Shown piece after piece: positions 46,202-57,080 of a DNA stretch of 64,000 nt (within the stretch, counting starts at the first letter, position 1; every line of letters begins with the position of its first letter). The stretch comes from Datura wrightii. Taxonomy: Eukaryota; Streptophyta; Magnoliopsida; Solanales; Solanaceae. The position numbers and the translations under genes were made by a program. A model generated the notes under the pieces. That model searched no databases, was not told the DNA's origin, and saw only the letters and a list, made by a program, of their open reading frames with translations. The stretch spans positions 149,311,001 to 149,375,000 of the forward strand of contig JASDFA010000007.1 in assembly GCA_035772735.1 (NCBI GenBank), in the 5' to 3' direction.

Positions 46202-47630
46202 TGCAAACTGCAGAGAATTCTATGTAATTACCAAGAAAAAGAAGATTGTGGAGGTGAATTGCAAAAATGATTGAATTTATAGAGACTATTAACAAATCCT
46301 CTGAATACGTATCCCACTGAAAATACACAAATTCATGTTATTAATAATACAATAACAATAACATATTTATTAAAATTTTACAAATAATATAGACACTGAA
46401 ATTTTATCAAATTTAAATTTAATAAATATAAATTTAATTAAGATTCAATCTGAGTTAGTCCATTAATCCCTGATCTCAGCTACAAATGATGAGCCTAAAA
46501 TTTCATTTTATTTTAGAAATCCAAATTGATATCAGGTGTCAAATGATATCCCACGCCAAACCAAATGTAAGAGTCAGTAGGGTCATGTCATGTGTCAAAT
46601 TGACACAACATGCCTAGTCAATCAAAGACCAATAAAAATGTGACACATATACAAGTGACACGTTATAACAAATTAAATATCGTTATATCAACTTAAATCT
46701 GATTGAGAGGAGTTCGTCTTTATTACAACTTTCCATCTTATAATTATAAATAAGGGCTCATTCGTAGATCAAACTTTTTATGTTAAAAAATTAAATTTGT
46801 TTATTTTAAAAATAATACAATAAAATTATAATTTTATTTATTATTATTTTTAAAAAGATGTATTAAGTTAATACTGAAAGAAAGGTACGGAGGAATACTA
46901 TAAAATGGCCTTATGGGTTGAGGCCCAAAGACAAGATGCCCTTAAATACTGTGAAAGTTTGTGTTCCTGTCCTGTTGACAGCCATTAATCAACATTATTA
47001 ACTTAATCAAAAAAGCAAGAAATAGTAATGATCACCCTCATCTTCTCCCCACTTCAAAAGTTAAATTAAACTATTTTAAAAGAACTGCAAAAACAACTTC
47101 TCCATCATTCTTTCTGCACTGTAAATCCACCCCCACTTAGCTGTCTGATTATATTATTAGTATTAATCTAGTGGCATGTCTGTCTGGTTACTTTCAATCT
47201 CCAAATGGAATATAATCCTACAATTAATTGAAGTTGGTCATATGAATTCTTGAAATTTTTATTCAGAAAAGTCTATGCTATTAAAAGATTCATTTTTTTA
47301 TTTGATTTTTCGAACTAGTGAAGGTCCCATTGGTGGGATATCAAGAACAGAACCGAAAGTTGAGAAAAAAAGAAAGAGGACTGAAAGGGAAAGGTGCAAA
47401 CTTTTTCTTTTTTTCTCTCTTTACACTTCTTTTGATACCTTCCCATTCTCTTTAGTTTTAGGTTTTACACATTTGAACACTCAACACAAGGACCCATTAA
47501 TCCAAAAAATATAAGTAGCCTTTTTTTAGTTTAGGTGAAAAAAAAGAAGAAGAAGAAGAAAGTTGAAAGCTTGACTGGTTGTTGGGTTTTCTTTGTGGAG
47601 AATTGATTTTGATCTGTACTCAAAGAGCTG

Positions 47631-47771
47631 GTATGAATCTCGGATTCTTTTTTTCTGCTGTTTTCAAATACAAGTATAGCTTACTGGGATTTTCATCTTA
47701 TCCTCTTTATTTGGTTCTTTTGTTGTGTTGGAATTGATTTCTTTATGTCTATTTTTTATTGTTTGATGCAG
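47631..47771 (+). other. Predicted 5' UTR intron of the 2076-aa protein gene
   Basis: A donor CTG|GTATGAAT at 47631 and an acceptor GATGCAG ending at 47771 flank a T-rich stretch upstream of the start codon. A GAAGAAGAAGAAG run at about 47546-47561 lies in the preceding leader. A further GTAAGT at about 47798 could be a second donor. Confidence 0.5.
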
Positions 47772-47886
47772 TTTGGAACTTTGAAGTTTCTGCTCTGGTA
47801 AGTTGATACAAGGGGATTGAGTTGTTTCCTGTAAAATTGATTTTTGTTTTGAAGTTTTGAGTAGTTTCTTATAGTGAGAAAAAAAG

Positions 47887-50800
47887 ATGGGTGTTGGATT
47901 GTTAGAGATTGGAGTTGAAATGAGGAGAATTTTGATGTTTTTAATTAAAGGATGTTATGTTACAGTGATAAATCATCCTTTCCTTGTGAGTATGCTGTGT
48001 TTCATAGCATTTTTGTACAGATCTTTCCCATTACTGTTTTCATTATTGTTAGCTGCATCACCAGTTCTTGTTTGTACTGCTGTATTGCTTGGAACTCTAT
48101 TAAGTTTTGGTCAGCCAAATATACCCGAAATCGAAAGGGAAGAAAAGACAACTCATGATATAGTGCCTCTGAAAACTGGGGTATTATATGATACTACTCA
48201 TATTGAGAGTGAAGATAGTTACTATGTGGAGAGATATACGGATAACGAGAGGGACCATGTAGAGCAGTCGATTGATAAGATCAGTGATCTTTCCCCTCTA
48301 CTCGAGGAAAGGTCTCGAGATTTTCAATTTGGGAATGGGGCTTTTGAGGAAGCAGGTAGGGAGTTTAATGAGCAGAAGAACAGTGAAGAGAATGAAGAGA
48401 AACACGGTGATGGGGAACTTATGGAGAGTCAATACTCTCCGATTCCAACGGTTGATGAGCGTTTTGAGGGAGCAGCGAGGGAGTTCTATGACCAAAACAA
48501 TGAAAAGAATGAAGAGACACATGGTGCTGAGGAACTTATGGAGAGCCAATACTCTCCGATTCCAACTGTTGATGATGGTTTTGAGGTAGCATCGAGGGAA
48601 TTCTATGAGCAAAACAATGAAAAGAATGAAGAGAAACATGATGATGGGGAACTTATAGAGAGTCATTACTCTCCCATTCCAACGGTTGATAACGAGAGCA
48701 TTGAGTTTGACTTTGATAGATCAGATTCCTTTGATTCTAAAAGGGTGAATCTTAATTCTCTTCCTGGTTCCCCTTGGAAAAAGGAGACCAAGGAAGAGGA
48801 AGAACAGGAGGAAGAGGATGATGATGAGTCTTTTGATTCGGAGTCTGATCGAGCTGAGAGCTCTTCTCCAGATGCTTCAATGTCTGACATTATTCCAATG
48901 CTTCATGAGCTCCATCCACTTTTGGATGAAGACACTCCTCAACATGCTAGTTTGTTGCACGATGGTTCTGATGCTGCTTCGGATAGTTCTGGTAAGACCA
49001 CTGAGAGTGATAATGAATCTGATGATGGTTGTGAAAATCAAGAAGAGCTAGAAGTTGCAGACGACGAGAATGAAGATGGTGAAGATGAAGAAGGAAAGCA
49101 AGATGAGGAAGATAAAAGTAAGTCAGCTATTACATGGACAGAGGAGGATCAGAAGAATTTAATCGACTTGGGAAGTTCAGAGGTTGAAAGGAATCAACGG
49201 TTGGAGAATCTTATGGCAAGGAGAAGAGCACTGAAGAAAATGAGGCTGATGATGACCGAAAAGAATTTGATTGACTTGGAAAGTGCTGATCTTCCATTCA
49301 ACATCCCGTCCATTTCCACAGCAAGAAACAATCCGTTTGATGCTCCTAATGATGACTATGACCTTGGACTGCCACCAATTCCAGGGTCTGCTCCATCTAT
49401 TTTAGTACCAAGGCGAAATCCATTTGATCTTCCTTATGACTCGAGTGAAGAGAAACCCAATCTTATGGAGGACGAACAAGATTTCATAACATTTCAAGCA
49501 AAGGATCCGCTTTTCCGGAGGCACGAAAGTTTCATTGTAAGACCCTCAATCTTTGGGCCGAACAGGCAAGACAAGCAAGACATCCATTTGAGACCTTATT
49601 TTGTTCCAGAGAGGATGGCTTCAGAAGGAACAAGCTACTCAATGTTTCAAAGACAATCTAGTGAACTCAGTGATTCCAAGGTGAGTTCTGTTCCCGAAAC
49701 AGAATCACTAAGTTCAGTTGAAGATCTGGAAGACAGTAAACTCATTGAAGGGCAGCTAAGACACAAAAGCCTCGATCAAGAAGAACTGGAATGCAAAGAC
49801 CTCATGGATGAACATATCTCAGAGGAGCCAGAGCTGATATCTAAACTAGAGCATACTTCTGAGCTTGTCAGACATGGAAGTCGATCCTCCGAGGAAGTAG
49901 AGTCTTTGGTGCAACTGGGAACTGTGGAATATCATCATGATGTAGAAGAAACTTTGCTCCCGGAAGGAGGAGTGACCAATGCAGTGGAACTTAATCCAAC
50001 CGAAATTCAATCAAATCCAGAAACTTCTTATCAAAGATACAGCAGTCAATCTAGCTCCTCGTCGTTGGCAGAAGTGAGTGAAAGGGTCTTTGTTGATAAA
50101 GAAGGAGAAAGGAGATCAAGTTTAGAGGAGATAATGGGACATGTAGAACAAAATGTGATCTCCAGGCAAACTTCATTTGATGGACCAGATTTCCACATCA
50201 CGAGCACTTCAGTGGATCATGCTTCACGCGGACAACCTATTTATGATTCCAGTCCTGCTGCTAGTAGGGAAAACATATTTTCGGCCTCCTTTTCTTCAGA
50301 TCAGCATGTGGAACCTGAGACAGGGGCTCCGCCTACATTGGTTGAAAGAACTATTTCTTTCGTAGAGAGGGAATCTGAGGAAAATAGTCAGGATATTGAA
50401 AAGTCCCTTCCAACTAATGAAGAGATTTTGGCACCAGCAGATGACCTAGCATTTCTGTCGAGGGAGGTCGTATGTGAAAATGAGCTTGATGTTGCAAAGA
50501 CGGAGATTTCTCAAGATGGTGAAGTCTTTGCCAGTGCAAATGCTCCTCTAGTGCCTGAGTTGATTGTTGGTCAGGCATATATTGACTCGAAATCATCAGC
50601 AGAGGAAGATATTAGGTATCAAGAAGGAACTATTGAGCATGCACAACAGCAAATTTCTTCTTCAACATTTGATGCAGATACCCATATTGTGTCTCAACTT
50701 GCTGTAGAACACACCGTTGAATCCCTTTCAACATCCTCAGAACATCAAAACATTCATCATATCGGTGATGAACAGCATTCTCTGATCGCAGAGGTTCCAC

Positions 50801-53800
50801 TTGATCAATCAGTTATGCCTTCTTTGGAGAGGCAATCTGTGGAAGATATGATTGAGAAGGAAAAAACTATAGTCTCTGAACAACATGATTCTCCCTCATC
50901 GAATGCTGTTGAAAGTTCAGTTACTGATGCTCAGACCGAAGTGGATGAAAAGCAGATCTCTGTTGGATATCAATATGCTTCTATAGAGAGGTCTTTCTCT
51001 CAGTGTGAAGAAGAATTGGCATACTCAGACAAATCCATTGACGAACAACCATCAGAAGATCGGGAAGTGAAGGTAAACACTTTTTTCCACATTTCTCTTC
51101 TATGCATTTCCTTTTATGCTACTTCTCTTTCTTCATTATTTCTCATTTCATATATCATAGCTCATTTACGAGGTTAATCTTAGAAAATTGGAAGCTGGTT
51201 AGCTTTTTATCTTTATGCGTGACTGTTGCTGTGGAAAAAAAAAGAAAGAAATACCTACTTGATTTACCAAATAAAAAGGCAAAGACACATAATTTACTGT
51301 ACTTGATCTGATAGCAACAGAAAACTGCAACTTAGATTCATATAATAGTAGAAGAATAGTCCGGTACCTATGTTGGCTTGTTTTTCATGGTTATAGATGT
51401 TTCATGTTGGAGAATAAACTGTAAGCCTACAAAGTTTTTGAGCATAATTTGTCAAACTAAGGCAGATCTATGTGACCTGGCCTAATTTAGAAGTCTCAGA
51501 GCCTCATCTATGTGTCCCAACCTTGAGTGAAGAGGAGAATGCAAAGCCAAGAAACTTCAACACAGAGATTTTCAAAATCGTGCAATTTGCCATCTAGATC
51601 AAATTCAAGATAAATGTTCTGTCATGCGGTATCATCAAGCCAGTAGTAGCGAATTTTATAGCTTTCAAAAGGAAGCGCAGTCATGTTTTAAGCAAATTGT
51701 AGTATAAACTATGCATTTGCAAAGCCAGAAAGAGGAGTAAACCCATAAAAGAGCCAGGACTTAGACCTCTTTCAACACAACTTTGAACTTAGGATTAACC
51801 AGAATAATAAAATGATTTGAGACAGCTAAAAGTTATCTGGATCTATCACAGAAGAAGTAGAATACTGCTACTGATTCCTGCTCCTGACTTCACAGTTTGA
51901 TAAATGAATCTTGAACTTAAATATGGATAAAGCATATTTTGCACAGATCCCTTACCTCTAAAGATAAACACATGTGGATGAAACTTTAGAATGTCGGAAT
52001 CTAGTTATGGATTTGGTAGAGTCAGTGGTAGAAGCACTATTAATTGGCTAGGAATGATATGGCGTATTTGAGGAAATAACATTCACCATCTAGACAAGTG
52101 AATAGTTGCTGGTTAATTGTAATTTGGATGTATGACTCTCACTATTGATGTCCTGCATCATCTGGATGACTGAATTACTCCTGGTTACTTGTAATGTGTT
52201 CATGCGATACATACTATTAATATCCTGCATCATCTGGATGAGCATATTTCATGTACTACTACATCATGCCAAAATAAATGGAGGATTGACTGGTGATTGC
52301 ATCATGCCAAGATGATTAGAGAATTAACTGGTTACATTTCTCAGGTTTTGCTTTAACTGTTTCTTTGCAAGCCTTACATTTTTGGGGTGGGGTGGGGTAG
52401 GAGGGTGGGGGTGAATAAAGAACATTAGGAGCTTTATTTTGTGATAGGATCAACTATTGTTCATTTTATTGAAGTCGTGCATCAAAAAATTGTTATGGTC
52501 CCTGTGTTATTGGCAAGTTAATTCATTTTTTTCCTTCTCGCTCTTCTTTGCTTTTAGTTGGGAAACAATCCTGGTAGTCTAAGTGCGTCTTTTTCTGATA
52601 AGCAGGAACCACCAGCTATCCTGGTTGAGTCAATTGAGGAAGCAAGCACCACTGAGACCTTGAATGTTTCAGAAATCCATGACCTTGATAATGGAATTCC
52701 TATTATCAGCTCCCCACGTACTCCCAACTCTATTTCCAATCTGCATGAGGTTGTTGAGGCCCCAAGAGGTGCTGGTCTATCAGGTCTAAAGAACATGATC
52801 CTCGAGGAAAATGACAACCAGATCAAAGTCTTGGAAAACTATGTATTGCCAGCAGAAGCAGCTGATTTTCACCATGATGAGCAATATATAGTTGAAGAAA
52901 CAGATGGTATCGAGGACATTGATGAGGTATTGCTCTATGAATTGGATACGGTTGGTGACTTTAGCATCAAGGAGCCGGGGTCAAGCCAGAATGAGTTTGA
53001 GAGACAATTCGACTCCACGGGAGAGGGTTTATCTGCATTCCACAGTGTTGATTCTGGCACTGCAGAGGTTTCTGATGAAGCCTGTGCTGAAGTTCATGAA
53101 AGAAATTTTCCGTTGCACCCTGGGATTTTTAATGCATCCGCATTTGAAGAGATTGCTGAGAATGAAGAGAAGGAGTGTGCTTCAGAAATTCGAAAATCTG
53201 GAATGAGCAGTATTGATCACATTGCTGCATTTCATACAGAATTTGCTGAAGGAGAAGTTCACAATGCTGCTGATGCTAGATCAATTGAAGGAGGACTCCC
53301 CGAGGATGGTGGTACTGGGCCTTCAGATCCCAGGACAAAGCTTAATTTGGATGCTCAAGAGATAGTTCTGGAAATGCCTATAGCTGAAGCTCACAACTCT
53401 GTCTTTGAGGTAGAAAATTCAAGATCTACTCAAACTGGAGTGACTGAAGTGCCTCAAGAAGTTATAGTCAAAGAGGAAACTGATTCTGGTATGCCAGTAC
53501 TAGAAGCACAAACAATTCAAGATATTGAGTCAGCGTTTTGGCAAGTTTTTGAAAAAGAAATGGAGAAATCTAATGTTCTTGAGCAATCTAATGCTGAAGA
53601 TTCTGGAATGCCAATGCTGGAAGCACAAACTGTTGAAGATATTGAGTTAGCATTTAGAGGTACTTCTGAGAAAGAACCAGAGAACTCAAATGTGCATGAG
53701 CTACCTAATGCTAAACCAGTAGCTGAAGAATCTGGGAGTTCTGGCAATGCAGCGGTGTTTATAGTGTCAAGTTCAGTACAGAACGATTCTGGAATGCCAG

Positions 53801-55602
53801 AAGTGGAAGCACGAACAATTGAAGATATTGAGTCAGCATTTAGAATTAATTCTGAGAAAGAAATAGTGCATCTGGATGTGCTTGAGCAACCTAATGCTAA
53901 GCTTGGAACTGAAGAATCTGGGGATTCTGATGATGCCAAGGTGTTTGACGTGTCAAGTTCAGTACAGGAAGATTCTGGAATGCCGGTACTGGAAGCACAA
54001 ACAACTGAAGATATTAACTTAGCATTCAGGCAAACAGCTAAGCAAGAGACAGCTGAGATATCGAATGTTCTTGATCAACCTAATGCTGAGCTAGCAACTG
54101 AAGAATCTGAGGATTCTGCCGATGCAGCGGTGTTTGACGTGTCTAGTTCAGTTCAGCAAGATTCTGGAATGCCAGTAGTGGAAGCACAAACAGCTGAAGA
54201 TATTAACTTAACATTTAGGCAAATAGCTGAGCAAGAGACGGCAGAGAAATCGAATGTTCTTGAGCTTGCAACTGAAGAATCTGGGGATTCTGACGATGCA
54301 GCAGTGTTTGAAGTGTCGAGTTCAGTGCAGGAAGATTCTGGAATGCCAGTACTGGAAGCACAAACAGCTGAAGATATTAACTTAGCATTTAGGCAAATAG
54401 CTGAACAAGAGGCAGCTGAGAAATCGAATGTTCTTGAGCAACCTAATGCTGAGCTAGCAACTGAAGAATCTGGGGAATCTGACGGTGCAGCAGTGTTTGA
54501 CTTGTCGAGTTCAGTGCAGGAAGATTCTGGAATGCCAGTACTGGAAGCACGAACAGCTGAAGATATTAACTTAGCATTTAGGCAAATATATGAGCAAGAG
54601 ATAGCTGAGAAATCGGATGTTCTTGAGCAACCTAATGCTGAGCTTGGAACTGAAGAATCTGGGGTTTCTGCTGATGCAGCGGTGTTTGACGTGTCGAGTT
54701 CAGTGCAGGAAGATTCTGGAATGCCAGTACTGGAAGCACAAACAGCTGAAAATATTAACTTATCATTTAGGCAAATATCTGAGCAAGAGACAGCAGAGAA
54801 ATTGAATGTTCTTGAGCAACCTAATGCAGAGGTAGCAACTGAAGAATCTGGGAACATTGCAGCTGCAGCTGAAGCGTCAAGTTCAGCGCTGGAAGATTCT
54901 GAAATGCCAGTGCTGGAAGCACAAACAGTTGAAGATATTGACATGGTATTTAGGCGAATATCTGAGAAAGAAATGGAGAAATCGAATGTTCTTGAGCAAC
55001 CTAATGCTGAGCTAGCAACTGAAGTATCTAGGAGTTCTGACGACACAGCGGTGCTCGAAGCATCGAGCATGACACGCAATATGCAGTTACCAATTCTTGA
55101 AACAAGACCAACTGAATATTTTGATTTGGATCATGAAAAACTTTCTGAGAGTGATGATGAGACACTCATCTGTCATGATTCTGTTGGTGGTGATGAGCAT
55201 ACGGGGGAATCCAAAGACATACGATCTTTGTCAGATTCACAAACCGTTGAGACAGACTTGGCTTTGAAACAAGTCTTGGAAGGAAATCTGGAGGAACCCC
55301 TGAACTCCAATTCTGAAGTTGATTCAGCAGAAGCGAAGCCAAGTGGAGCAGGCTCATCCAATGATATGGAATCAAGTGTTAGAGGATCTGATATGTCTGA
55401 ATTTGGTGAAGTTGAAACTGGACAGGGAGATCATGAAGCTGTAGTAAAAGAAGCTGAGGCATTAACAGCTGAAAAACCAGATCATGCTGTTGATATACCT
55501 ACTACAGCTGATGTTAAGGGCAAGAAAGACAAATCCCACAAGAAGGGCTCAAGCTCAAGCTCAAGCTCTGATTCAAGTTCAAGTGACTCCGACAAAGAAT
55601 GA
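47887..55602 (+). CDS. Large acidic plant membrane protein of unknown function (AT5G17910/AT1G07330-like)
   Basis: There are two coding exons: 47887..51072 (1062 codons) and 52558..55602 (1014 codons plus stop), giving 2076 aa. The junction AAG|GTAAAC ... TTTTAG|TTG keeps the frame. Two hydrophobic segments (about 31-48 and 50-74) form a likely hairpin membrane anchor. A Glu/Asp-rich stretch follows (about 300-420). A conserved block (about 438-530) contains RRRALKKM, EKNLIDLES, NPFDAPNDDY, GLPPIPGSAPS and RRNPFDLPYDSSEEKPNL, and slightly later RRHESF. These motifs identify a plant-specific family, some members of which are labelled cardiomyopathy-associated-like in databases; that name carries no functional evidence. 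Exon 1 has three copies of a roughly 42-aa repeat and exon 2 nine copies of a roughly 62-aa repeat. The C-terminus is Lys-rich then poly-Ser/Asp. At 2076 aa it is much longer than the Arabidopsis relatives, as I recall them. The function is unknown. Confidence 0.9.
48340..48695 (+). repeat. Triple tandem repeat in exon 1 (about 120-126 bp, 40-42 aa)
   Basis: Three in-frame units each run from FE.A.REF through QNNEKNEE.H to ESQYSPIPTVD. They differ by a few substitutions and small length changes. Confidence 0.9.
51073..52557 (+). other. Intron of the 2076-aa protein gene
   Basis: A 1485-bp intron with no gene inside. It carries a G-rich quadruplex-type motif on the transcript strand at 52384-52411. 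A CATCATCTGGATGA phrase is repeated at about 52155 and 52230. Confidence 0.8.
52384..52411 (+). other. G-quadruplex motif in intron (transcript strand)
   Basis: G4-T-G4-T-G4, a five-base loop, G3-T-G5: five G-runs of three or more with short loops. It lies 146 bp upstream of the splice acceptor. Confidence 0.8.
53482..55080 (+). repeat. Nine tandem in-frame repeats in exon 2 (about 186-189 bp, 62-63 aa)
   Basis: Each unit starts DSGMPVLEAQTAEDINLAFR, continues QIAEQE..EKSNVLEQPNAE and LATEESGDSDDAAVFDVS, and ends SSVQE. Unit 1 is short, lacking the second half. Unit 5 lacks the EQPNA stretch. Units 4-8 are the most alike, which suggests recent unequal exchange. A tenth degenerate unit may follow (QLPILETRPTEYFDL). 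The unit core (GMP.LEA.T.EDI..AF) occurs in single copies elsewhere in the family, to my knowledge. Confidence 0.95.
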
Positions 55603-57080
55603 GGATGCTCGGGAAAATTGATAAAAGAAGGGAGGACACCTCTTGGATTTCGTTCTTTGGGCCACCATGAGTTAAAGTTGGTTTACTTTGTGTTCATTGC
55701 ATTAGTAGTTTGGGTTATTGCATGGTTTGGAGTGGCTTGTGAAATGGACTCCTTCAAGAATGAGTTTTGGTTTGATTTCTTGAAGCGTTCTTTTCTTCTT
55801 ATATTTTTTTCTTTTTCATCTTTTCAGCAAGTTTTGGAGATTGTTGGAAGAAAAGGTTTTGTTAATCTTGTATATGATTTTGTAATTTCTGATATGGAAC
55901 AATTTATGTTTGACTGTTTTCCTTGAAAGTAATGGCAGCAAGACTGATTGGCTTTCTTTGTTGCTTCTTTTGCTGTTCTCCTCGATTTTTTAGTTCTTTT
56001 AAGCTATATTTTAAAATATACTGTACATGATAGGATGAAATGGAACAATAACAGAGATTTTGATTGATGTATTTGCAAATTGAATTTATGCAAGGACTAC
56101 AGTACTAACTTGCTCAATTGCAACAATCCATAGCCTAGCCCGATGATCAAAAAGATCTGTATCAAAGTAACATATTCTTTTCATAATCATGGTATTTGAG
56201 CCAACTTATGCGCACCTCCACTAATACCAATATCTGTTACTTCTCACAGCCTCGTGAAATAGCAATAGAACTTTTTCAGACGCTTGTAATTAGTGATCTA
56301 ATTAGTTAGTGCTTCAAACATAGGAGTTTCTAAGAATAAAATTCGAGAAAAAAAGCCAATTGTATAGGAAATCCTTCAAAAAGTTATGCAGGGACATCAT
56401 GTATTGCTAATGCAGGTACAGGATAATTTTGTCAACCAAGACTTGAACAATATAAGAAGAAATCACTTCAACATATTATGAAGAAAACCTATGAAGAATT
56501 CTTTTTTACTTTCCGAAAGCTAAAACTTTTTTCTGTTTTTCTTTTTTCTTTTGTTCTCTTGAATTATCAACAGAGTGTACAAGGTAAACTGGTAAATTCA
56601 TAAAAGAAAAATGAGATTGGTTGTCAAAATTTAAATAAGCTTGACAGTATAAAACACATTAAGGATAAACTTGCAACAAAAAAAAAAACCAGTATATTTT
56701 TATACATTAATACTGGTGTTATCTTACACCACTAAAGCAATTAAAAGACCAAAAGAACTTTTATTTGATCTTTCTACTTATTTACTTGGAAAAAGAAAAC
56801 AAATATGTAACAGTAGCAAATAGACCTTTTTAAACCCACTGAACCATTTCACTAAGACATTGAAATATGACATACATCAAGAGTCGGTAGCAGTATAGTG
56901 ACCATTTTACACATCCATTAATTAACTTACTAATAACAACCTACATACACCATTATCTTTGCTTAGGAGTTACATCTTGGACTCACAGTAAGTACAATAA
57001 TAAGCAACATTCAGAGGTAGGGAATATGTAAGATTTCCACAAAAAGTGGCAGTTCTTCTGGGACCTATTTGATCAAGTTT
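55603..57080. other. Convergent 3' region between the 2076-aa gene and the LRR gene
   Basis: This holds the 3' UTRs of two convergent genes. The stretch 55603-56000 looks like 3' UTR of the plus-strand gene. At about 56193-56230 a fragment (GAGCCAACTTATGCGCACCT) resembles the tail part of a TS-type SINE. Nothing else was recognised. Confidence 0.5.

Larger units (their letters stand above)
44150..47540. other. Intergenic region between RPA3 and the 2076-aa gene
   Basis: No gene was seen. It contains a C-rich direct repeat (44520-44720), a Stowaway MITE (44900-45159), a second damaged relative of it (about 44300-44400, sharing CCACTTTTACTTGTTTATTG), a short AT run at 45519-45538 and a long (ATA)n microsatellite. 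Confidence 0.7.

Noticed and set aside
54153..55079. 308-aa open frame antisense to the repeat array
   Set aside because: It mirrors the Ser/Glu-rich repeats of the real plus-strand coding exon. A tandem array with no stops on one strand readily stays open on the other. No family feature or splice context supports it.
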